12,306 nucleotides of DNA. It comes from Pseudomonadota bacterium. GTDB lineage: Bacteria; Pseudomonadota; Alphaproteobacteria; Acetobacterales; Acetobacteraceae. How positions within the stretch are numbered: position 1 is the first letter of the stretch; each line of letters starts with the position of its first letter. Below are positions 1 through 4,964 of this stretch, piece after piece. Both the position numbers and the translations under genes were made by a program. The stretch is taken from contig JAJZEG010000053.1 in the NCBI GenBank assembly GCA_021828605.1, positions 1-12,306 on the forward strand. Reading direction: 5' to 3'. Under the pieces are notes generated by a model that saw nothing but the letters and a program-made list of their open reading frames with translations, was not told the DNA's origin and ran no database searches.

Positions 1-553
1 GCGATGACGATGGCGGACATGAATGTATGAGCGCAGCGGTCGTAGCGCATGGCGATACGGCGCCAGTCCTTGATCCGACCGAACATGTTTTCGATTTTGT
101 GGCGCTGGCGGTAGAGCGTGGCATCGTAGGCGTGCTGGATTTTACGGTTCTTGCGTGGCGGGATGCATGGATTGATGCCTTTGTTGACCAGGGCGGCGCG
201 AAACTGGTCGCTGTCGTAGCCCCGGTCACCGAGCAATTCCTTGGCCGGTGGCAGGGCATCAAACATCAGTCTGGCAGCCTTGTGGTCGCTCATCTGCCCT
301 TCCGAGAGCAGCATGACGATCAGACGTCCTTTACCGTCACAAACCGCGTGCAATTTGGAGTTTAGACCCCCTTTGGTGCGCCCGATATGGCGGGGAACAC
401 CCTCCGCAGCCTTTCCATCAATGCCATGCATTGAACAAAGATGATCCCGCTGATTACCCGTCGATCATCAACCCGTGGAACTCCATGCGACAGCGGAAAA
501 TACGGCTCGATCCGCCGCACTTGGCTCGGCGTCAACCAAAACAAATCGCTCAT
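1..553 (-). pseudogene. IS5-family (DDE) transposase, internal deletion and frame break, 3' end outside window
   Basis: The - strand frame starting at 553 reads MSDLFWLTPSQVRRIEPYFP and later PRVDDRRVISGIIFV, the standard N-terminal domain of IS5-family transposases. A GGAGG ribosome site lies just upstream. Near 436-440 it jumps out of frame into the C-terminal part. In a single open frame from about 445 to the window edge this part reads IGRTKGGLNSKLHAV, LLGDRGYDSDQFR, IPPRKNRKIQ, YRQRHKIENMFGRIKDWRR and RYDRCAHTF. The second catalytic Asp (in GDRGYDSD) and the catalytic Glu (in KIENMF) are therefore present. The roughly 90 to 100 residues that should lie between the halves, including the first catalytic Asp (usually in an M-I-D-x-T-H motif), are missing. 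The upstream frame ends at a TAA at 362-364. The gene is a deletion derivative and cannot encode an active enzyme. Confidence 0.85.
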
Positions 554-620
554 GGCAGGCTCCTCCCGCCATCTCCAGAATCAGATCCAACCGCGTCGAT
601 GCAAGAATTTTAATGGGGCC
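1..620 (-). mobile_element. IS5-family insertion sequence relic, internally deleted, cut by the window edge
   Basis: This segment holds one end of an IS5-family element with the transposase reading leftwards. The left part leaves the window, so only one end is visible. The outer end is not fixed. It probably lies just before the CTAA around 620, because a GGCCCCATT-like stretch (read on the - strand) begins there, but no partner terminal repeat is available for comparison. The family call rests on the transposase; the boundary is a guess. Confidence 0.55.
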
Positions 621-626
621 TAACCG

Positions 627-680
627 TAGTGTCCTGCTTATCCCTGAAATTCATCCAATGAATTTCAGGGCAGGACACTA
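627..680. repeat. Near-perfect inverted repeat (MITE-like or fused IS ends)
   Basis: The left arm begins TAGTGTCCTG (627-636) and continues CCCTGAAATTCAT (642-654). The right arm (658-680) is the exact reverse complement of those two blocks joined. The arms pair over 23 bp, with a 5-nt bulge (CTTAT, 637-641) on the left and a 3-nt loop (CCA, 655-657). Both outer ends finish in TA, which would fit a TA target duplication of the IS630/Tc1 type. No poly-T follows, so it is not a standard terminator. It looks like a minimal non-autonomous element or two IS ends left abutting after an internal deletion. The family assignment is inference. Confidence 0.6.
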
Positions 681-865
681 GCTTCAAATGGAACTATAGC
701 GATTATGCGCGGAGGGTGCTTGATTCGATCATTGAATTTTATCCCGTTATTGTGGTCTGGTTGCTGCTTTCGACGTTTTTCGCTGATACATTGTTTCGAA
801 TGGTCCGGATCAGGCTGCGCAAGTCGGCAAATCAATGCAAGATCATAAAATCCTGGCCTTGCTGA
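662..865 (+). pseudogene. C-terminal fragment of a membrane protein truncated by the inverted-repeat element
   Basis: An open frame runs from inside the right arm of the inverted repeat to a TGA at 863-865. After the element sequence it reads WNYSDYARRVLDSIIEF, then a hydrophobic helix YPVIVVWLLLSTFFADTLF, then a basic tail RMVRIRLRKSANQ. The helix followed by Arg/Lys residues looks like genuine membrane-protein coding sequence. There is no well-spaced start: a GTG at 716 directly abuts GGAGG with no spacer. The simplest reading is a gene whose 5' part was lost when the element at 627-680 arrived. It overlaps the next frame (start 835) by 31 bp, so a frameshifted single gene is an alternative. 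Family unknown. Confidence 0.4.
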
Positions 866-1083
866 TTTCGATGGCGCTGTTCATCACCCCAGGCTTGGTA
901 TCGGTGCGGAATACCTGGCCGGGATCGCGCGCTTATGACGATGCAATCACGGTCCAATATGGCACCGATTTGTTTTTCGTTGCGGCCTTATTTTATTTTA
1001 TGTTCTTCGTTACTATCGTTACGATTAATGATGTGCGTCTTCAAGAAGATCGATCCAGCGCGGCGCGCGACGCAGGAGGGTGA
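835..1083 (+). CDS. Small two-helix membrane protein, function unknown
   Basis: This 82-residue frame has two convincing transmembrane segments, roughly residues 6-23 (ILALLISMALFITPGLV) and 45-65 (DLFFVAALFYFMFFVTIVT). A polar loop with RNTWPGSRAYDD lies between them, and a charged C-terminal tail follows. I do not recognise the family. No clear ribosome site precedes the ATG at 835; its translation could be coupled to the upstream fragment that overlaps it by 31 bp. Alternatively, the two are pieces of one gene split by a frameshift near 835-860, because hydrophobic and charged segments alternate naturally across the junction. Sequence composition is balanced for G and C, unlike the copper genes further right. 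Confidence 0.45.
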   Translation: MQDHKILALLISMALFITPGLVSVRNTWPGSRAYDDAITVQYGTDLFFVAALFYFMFFVTIVTINDVRLQEDRSSAARDAGG

Positions 1084-1245
1084 TCGCGGTGGGGCGGGTT
1101 GGGACGGATTGGCTCGTGGTCTGGACAGGCCGAAACCTGCATCGGGCCCGTGCTTGGCAGGATCACCCTGCAAGATTGCGCCAAAGACATCGAAGATGCC
1201 GCATAGGCAATCTGAACCTATCACGCTTTCAACGTGCTGGAGACA

Positions 1246-1704
1246 ATGAAGCCGATGAGCAATCATGATATTTTGCACGGTGGCTGCTTATGCGGTCAAA
1301 TCCGATACGCGATCTCACCCGGAAGCGTATTCGATGCTGGATGGTGCCATTGTCGGCAGTGCCGACAGATGACGGGGTCTGCCGCTCTTCCATTCTTCAA
1401 CGTCACGCGGGCAGAATTCAAGATTCTTCAAGGCAACCCCAGACATTATCGCTCCTCCGATCAGGGCTGGCGCGTCTTCTGCGGTGATTGCGGATCACCG
1501 GTCTGGTATCAGCCGACCGAACCGGGAGGTCATATCGCCGTCAATACCGGGACTCTCGATCATCCCAACGACGCCTCGGTCCGACCCAGGTTCCACATGT
1601 TCGACGTCGAACGGCTTGCCTGGTTTGACGCGAACCCGGCGCTGCCGCGATTTGCCGATAACCAGCTGACCCATCCCGATACCAGAGAGACCTATCATCC
1701 TTGA
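1246..1704 (+). CDS. GFA family (glutathione-dependent formaldehyde-activating / CENP-V fold) zinc protein
   Basis: The 152-residue product carries the full cysteine pattern of the GFA/CENP-V family. It has CxC in GGCLCGQIRY (Cys14, Cys16), CxCxxC in WCHCRQCRQMTG (Cys34, Cys36, Cys39) and CxxC in FCGDCGSPVWY (Cys79, Cys82). In this family these residues bind two zinc ions, one structural and one at the active site. The founding member was proposed to speed formaldehyde-glutathione adduct formation, but most members have no proven substrate, so only the fold and zinc binding are safe. GGAG at 1239-1242 lies just 5' of the ATG at 1246. The in-frame ATG at 1255 (MSNHDILHGG) is an equally good start and matches the usual family length. 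The gene stands alone, is complete, and has no obvious operon partner. Its composition differs from the copper genes that follow. Confidence 0.88.
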   Translation: MKPMSNHDILHGGCLCGQIRYAISPGSVFDAGWCHCRQCRQMTGSAALPFFNVTRAEFKILQGNPRHYRSSDQGWRVFCGDCGSPVWYQPTEPGGHIAVNTGTLDHPNDASVRPRFHMFDVERLAWFDANPALPRFADNQLTHPDTRETYHP

Positions 1705-2016
1705 TGTCGCGAATTTTGCGCCCGGCCCGGTAATGTCACGCGCCGATGGTTGGCCCGACTCTGCCGGCCCGGCAGCGCATGATCGCGCTTTGGCGGCGGC
1801 GTTTTCGGAAATTGGCTGCGCGGTAAGCTGATCAGTCTATTTTAGATGACGCCGCCGCCACGGCTCTCGGGTTTGGCGCTGATTGTCGATGAGTTGGCGT
1901 GGGCGCTTGAAGATTGGGGCGCTTGAAGATTGGGGTGTCGCGTTCCACCTGAACAAGGCTGGATTACGTTCGCTCGATAGTTTTGCAGCACGCGGTTGGA
2001 GCAAAAGGCGGTTGTC
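1705..2016. other. Intergenic region between the GFA gene and the multicopper oxidase
   Basis: This 312-bp stretch holds a short perfect inverted repeat at 1761-1775 (CTGCCGG, one base, CCGGCAG) with no T-run after it. It also holds the disrupted small frame and the tandem duplication listed separately. I see no convincing promoter or metal-responsive operator for the copper genes. Confidence 0.6.
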
Positions 2017-2020
2017 ATGA
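1846..2020 (+). pseudogene. Possible small leader gene broken by a 16-bp duplication
   Basis: An ATG at 1846 opens a frame (MTPPPRLSGLALIVDELAWA) that stops at a TGA at 1924-1926, inside the second copy of a 16-bp tandem repeat. If one repeat copy is removed, the frame continues for 52 codons to a TGA at 2018-2020. That stop forms a classic ATGA overlap with the ATG (2017) of the multicopper oxidase gene. A restored frame that meets the next start in this way suggests a former translationally coupled small protein. The family is unknown, codon evidence is thin over so short a span, and the match may be chance. Confidence 0.3.
1901..1935. repeat. 16-bp tandem duplication (2.2 copies)
   Basis: GGGCGCTTGAAGATTG occurs at 1901-1916 and again, identically, at 1917-1932, followed by a further GGG. 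The copies are exact, which suggests a recent slippage or duplication event. The 16-bp length shifts any reading frame crossing it. Confidence 0.9.
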
Positions 2021-3531
2021 AAAATTCTCTTTCTCGGCGGTCATTTGGGTTGTTGTCGGGCTCGGCTTTGGTGCTGCCGGGGGTTTTGACCTCGGAGGCG
2101 GCGGCGCAAGCGACAGCGGGGGGATCGAAGGCGGGGGCGCCGCTTGGGTTGGTGGCGGAGACCCGGACTTTGGAGGTTAATGGCAAAGCGGCGCGGGTGT
2201 TTGGGTTGCGCGGGCCTGATGGGCGGCATGGGTTGAGTTTGGCGCCGGGGGAGCGGTTTCGGGTCGCGCTGCATAATCAGACGGGGCATAACCAGGCGGG
2301 GGTGCGCACGATTATTCACTGGCATGGCCAGCCCGCACCTTGGCAGCAGGATGGGTTTCCCTGGCCGCAGACCCCTCCCCTCGCCGTGGGTGCGACCCGG
2401 CAATTTGATTTCGAGCCGATTGCCGGGACGTTTTGGATGCATTCGCATCAAGGGTTGCAGGAACAACAATTGATGGCGGCGCCGTTGATTATTCATAGTG
2501 CGGCGGAATTGCGCGAGGATCGGCAAGAGATTGTGCTGATGCTGCATGATTTCAGTTTCGAGTCACCCGATGCGCTGCTCGCCGGGCTGAACCATCAGCC
2601 GGTGGGGCAGATCCATGAGGCGATGCGCATGGCGGAGAATGCGCCGGTGCCCAAGCATGCGCCGAAATATGTCAAATTGAAGAAAAGCGGCAAAATTTCT
2701 ATGCCGCCGGAGCTTAATGACATTACCTATGATGCGTTTTTGGCGAATGATCGCACGCTTGATGATCCGGCGGTGGTGCGGGTTGATCAGCGCGGCAAAG
2801 TCAGGCTGCGGATTATTAATGGCTCGGCATCGAGCCAGTTTTGGATTGATTTGGGTCGGCTGCACGGGCGGGTGGTGGCGGTTGATGGACATGGGGTGCA
2901 TCCGGTGGCGGGGCGGATATTTCCGATTGCGATTGCGCAACGGTTGGATATTCTGGTTGATCTGCCTACCACTGCGGGGGCGTTTCCGATTATGGCGACG
3001 CTGGAGGGCACCACGCGGCGGACCGGGATTATTTTGGCGCAGCAAAACGCCGCGATTGGTCGGGTGAGTCCAACGGCTGCGCACCAAGCGCCGCCGGTGG
3101 ATAATTCGCTGGAAACCCGGCTGGTGGCGACAGCACCACTCAAACCGCGCCATGCGGATTTGGTGCATAAAATTGCGCTGGCGGGGTCGATGGCGCCGTT
3201 TCGATGGTCGTTGGATAAGCAATATTGGCCCTCGATTACGCCATTGATGCTGAAAAAAGGGCAGCGGGTGGAAATTGAGCTGATTAATCATTCGATGATG
3301 GCGCATCCGATGCATTTGCACGGGCATAGTTTTCAGGTGATTGAGGTTGACGGGCAGAAAATTAACGGGGCGATGCGTGACACGGTGTTAGTGCCGGGCA
3401 AAAAAGGCGCGCAAGTGCGGATTGCGTTTGATGCGGATAATCCGGGGCGATGGGCGTTTCACTGCCATAATTTATATCATATGGCGGCGGGGATGATGAC
3501 GGAATTTCGGTATCATGGGATTCCGGTTTGA
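2017..3531 (+). CDS. Tat-exported multicopper oxidase (CueO/CopA-like laccase family)
   Basis: The 504-residue protein starts with a twin-arginine signal (SRRSFGLL, residues 6-13) followed by a hydrophobic stretch and an Ala-rich cleavage region near residue 31. All four copper-ligand motifs are present: HWHG (His101, His103), HSH (His142, His144), HPMHLHGH (His430, His433, His435, plus His437) and HCHxxxHxxxxM (His482, Cys483, His484, His488, Met493). This gives a complete type 1 site with an axial Met and an intact trinuclear cluster. Such enzymes oxidise Cu(I) or phenolic substrates in the periplasm while reducing oxygen to water. The substrate here is inferred to be Cu(I), from the Tat signal and the DUF4396 partner; there is no long Met-rich insert as in E. 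coli CueO. I chose the ATG at 2017, with AAGG 8 bp upstream, because it places the signal peptide at the N-terminus. Codon third positions are rich in G and T. Confidence 0.93.
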   Translation: MKNSLSRRSFGLLSGSALVLPGVLTSEAAAQATAGGSKAGAPLGLVAETRTLEVNGKAARVFGLRGPDGRHGLSLAPGERFRVALHNQTGHNQAGVRTIIHWHGQPAPWQQDGFPWPQTPPLAVGATRQFDFEPIAGTFWMHSHQGLQEQQLMAAPLIIHSAAELREDRQEIVLMLHDFSFESPDALLAGLNHQPVGQIHEAMRMAENAPVPKHAPKYVKLKKSGKISMPPELNDITYDAFLANDRTLDDPAVVRVDQRGKVRLRIINGSASSQFWIDLGRLHGRVVAVDGHGVHPVAGRIFPIAIAQRLDILVDLPTTAGAFPIMATLEGTTRRTGIILAQQNAAIGRVSPTAAHQAPPVDNSLETRLVATAPLKPRHADLVHKIALAGSMAPFRWSLDKQYWPSITPLMLKKGQRVEIELINHSMMAHPMHLHGHSFQVIEVDGQKINGAMRDTVLVPGKKGAQVRIAFDADNPGRWAFHCHNLYHMAAGMMTEFRYHGIPV

Positions 3532-3538
3532 GGGTGGG

Positions 3539-4195
3539 ATGGTGCCGCGCTTGCTTTATGTGATTGCCATTGTCTCGTTAGTGGCGGCGCTGGTGAGTGC
3601 GCTGGTGATTGTGCTTGATTTGCGGCGGCATCCGCAAAAAATGGCGGTGATGAACGCGGTTTGGCCGGTGACGGCGCTGTATTTCGGGCCGCTGGCGGTT
3701 TGGGCCTATTGGGTGATGGGGCGACAGGTTGGGCAAGGTTCGCGCGAGAAGCCGTTTTGGATGAGTATTTTTGTTGGCGCGACCCATTGCGGCGCGGGCT
3801 GTACTTTGGGCGATATTATTGCCGAGTTCTTGATTTTTTTCACCGGTTTGGACATTGCGGGATCGCGGTTCGGGACCGAGTTGGTCGGTGATTATTGTTT
3901 GGCTTTCGCGCTTGGGATCGCGTTTCAGTATTTTGCGATTATGCCGATGCGCAAGATTAGTCCGGGTCAGGGGTTGATGGCCGCGTTGAAGGCGGATGCG
4001 GCGTCGCTGACGAGTTTCGAGATTGGGTTATTCGCCTGGATGGCGTTGATGCGGTTTGTGCTGTTTCATCCGGCGTTGCAGCCGAATGATCCGGTATTCT
4101 GGTTCATGATGCAAATTGGCATGATTGTTGGGTTTGCCACGACCTTGCCGGTGAATTGGTGGTTGGTGCGTGTGGGGATTAAGGAGGCGATGTGA
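3539..4195 (+). CDS. DUF4396 family integral membrane protein
   Basis: The 218-residue product has about six hydrophobic segments (roughly residues 4-26, 41-59, 75-101, 117-135, 160-178 and 187-209). The second half of segment three carries ATHCGAGCTLGD (His83, Cys84, Cys88, Asp92), the hallmark of DUF4396 proteins and a plausible intramembrane metal site. Function is not established; the family often occurs beside multicopper oxidases and other copper genes, and transport or metal sensing is possible. It starts 7 bp after the multicopper oxidase stop if the ATG at 3539 is used (GAGGG at 3530-3534). An upstream in-frame ATG at 3515 would overlap the oxidase gene by 17 bp and add eight polar residues. 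Either way the two genes must be co-transcribed. The third-position G/T bias matches the oxidase, so the pair has a common history. Confidence 0.85.
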   Translation: MVPRLLYVIAIVSLVAALVSALVIVLDLRRHPQKMAVMNAVWPVTALYFGPLAVWAYWVMGRQVGQGSREKPFWMSIFVGATHCGAGCTLGDIIAEFLIFFTGLDIAGSRFGTELVGDYCLAFALGIAFQYFAIMPMRKISPGQGLMAALKADAASLTSFEIGLFAWMALMRFVLFHPALQPNDPVFWFMMQIGMIVGFATTLPVNWWLVRVGIKEAM

Positions 4196-4225
4196 GGGGT
4201 TGGGTGTGTCTGAATTGAGATGTAG

Positions 4226-4281
4226 GGCGGCGGGGATGATGACCGCGTTTCGTTATCATGGGATTGCGGTTTGAGGGTGGG
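4226..4281 (+). pseudogene. Relic of the 3' end of a second multicopper oxidase gene
   Basis: This 56-bp stretch aligns without gaps to 3483-3538, the last codons of the multicopper oxidase plus its downstream GAGGGTGGG, with five mismatches. In frame it encodes AAGMMTAFRYHGIAV and a stop; the intact gene ends AAGMMTEFRYHGIPV and a stop. The changes keep the frame and the stop, so this looks like the tail of a diverged paralogue rather than a fresh duplication. Nothing upstream of 4226 resembles the rest of an oxidase gene: DUF4396 ends at 4195. Confidence 0.8.
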
Positions 4282-4312
4282 TTGCGCGAGCAAGGGCCTG
4301 AGGGGCGCGTAA

Positions 4313-4627
4313 TTAGGTATGGGTTGCTGGGGCGGTGGCGTGATGGGGGCCGTTATGGGGCATTACCAGAGTGGGATCGAGCCGGTGCAGCACCAGCAAG
4401 ACCAGCAGCAGAATGATGAGGGCAGCGAAAATGCCGCCGAACAAGCGGATCGCCAGAACGATGAGGGCAATGGCAATCACCACGAGAAGAACCGTCTGGA
4501 TCGGTTCGGGGATGTGCGCCAGGACCATCGCGCGGACGAGAGCTTGGTCGATAAAGGCGATTAACTGCATCACCAACCCGGCCAATTCGTAGATGATTGA
4601 GAGGATGACGTTGATCGCGTGTTTCAT
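4313..4627 (-). CDS. Small hydrophobic membrane protein with His-rich tail, function unknown
   Basis: The 104-residue product has three hydrophobic segments: about residues 5-27, 43-60 (TVLLVVIAIALIVLAI) and 63-80 (FGGIFAALIILLLVLLVL). It ends in a short polar tail with five His in the last 24 residues (HRLDPTLVMPHNGPHHATAP region). The ATG at 4627 has AGGAA about 9 bp upstream, and the frame ends in TAA at 4313. The unbroken alternation of helices with charged turns argues for a real gene. It converges with the DUF4396 gene and the oxidase relic, so it is a separate transcription unit. I do not recognise the family. The His-rich end next to copper genes hints at metal contact, but that is speculation. 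Confidence 0.65.
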   Translation of the reverse strand: MKHAINVILSIIYELAGLVMQLIAFIDQALVRAMVLAHIPEPIQTVLLVVIAIALIVLAIRLFGGIFAALIILLLVLLVLHRLDPTLVMPHNGPHHATAPATHT

Positions 4628-4964
4628 GGCTTGATTCCTATTCCGTTACGAGCCGTATAGACACTTTACGAGGCAACTGATCATTGCTGGCAGCTAAACT
4701 TATGGCCAGAAAACCAGGGTGCCGGAGATTACGAGGGAATGAGAGGTGGTAATCCCCCCTGAGATTAAGGGACTTGATAAGTAGAATTTTCTCGGAACAT
4801 TGTCTGAGGCGATTGGCATGAAAACATTGAGATAGAGCGAGCCCCAGATCCTTGCGATTGTGCGCCAAGCCGGGGGAGCGTTCCGTCACGCAGCTATGTC
4901 GAAAATAGCGCATGAACAACGCGACAGGGGCGCTACCCGACGGCAACTCCTTGTTGGCCGATCT
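4628..4964. other. Gene-poor spacer holding IS3 debris
   Basis: From 4628 to about 4746 I see no gene, only the upstream region of the small membrane protein. From about 4747 to 4926 lies the IS3-family relic described separately. From 4927 to 4964 there is unassigned sequence between that relic and the stop of the nuclease-like gene. A 102-codon frame on the - strand (4638-4946) runs antisense through the relic and is not believed. Confidence 0.6.
4747..4926 (+). mobile_element. IS3-family element relic: left end plus decayed orfA start
   Basis: From the ATG at 4818 the + strand reads MKTLR, a stop at 4833-4835, then SEPQILAIVRQA (4836-4871). After a small frame slip it continues TQLCRK, a stop, and RMNNAT (4888-4926). 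Intact IS3-family OrfA proteins begin MKTSRFSEPQILAI(V/L)RQAEGGVPV and continue with ELCRxHGMSNATFYKW, so the order and spacing match across two stops and a frame shift. GAGG lies upstream of the ATG, and the preceding TGGTAATCCCCCCTGAG at 4747 looks like the element's left terminal repeat. The sequence ends abruptly after the NAT codons, so the rest of orfA and all of orfB are gone. The family call is firm from the peptide pattern; the left boundary is approximate. Confidence 0.75.

Noticed and set aside
27..365. 112-codon frame on the + strand
   Set aside because: It is antisense to the well-conserved C-terminal half of the IS5 transposase.
1080..1268. Small + strand frame between the membrane protein and the GFA gene
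   Set aside because: Arg/His-rich peptide with no family resemblance, overlapping the start of the clear GFA gene in another frame.
1761..1775. Inverted repeat CTGCCGG-C-CCGGCAG after the GFA gene, considered as a terminator
   Set aside because: The loop is a single base and no T-run follows, so a functional intrinsic terminator is unlikely.
2563..3327. 254-codon - strand frame opposite the multicopper oxidase
   Set aside because: Same antisense artefact: Arg/His/Pro/Asn-rich with no domain, while the + strand carries all the copper motifs.
4638..4946. 102-codon frame on the - strand with an ATG
   Set aside because: It runs antisense through the IS3 relic, and its peptide has no domain-like pattern; the relic explains the sequence better.
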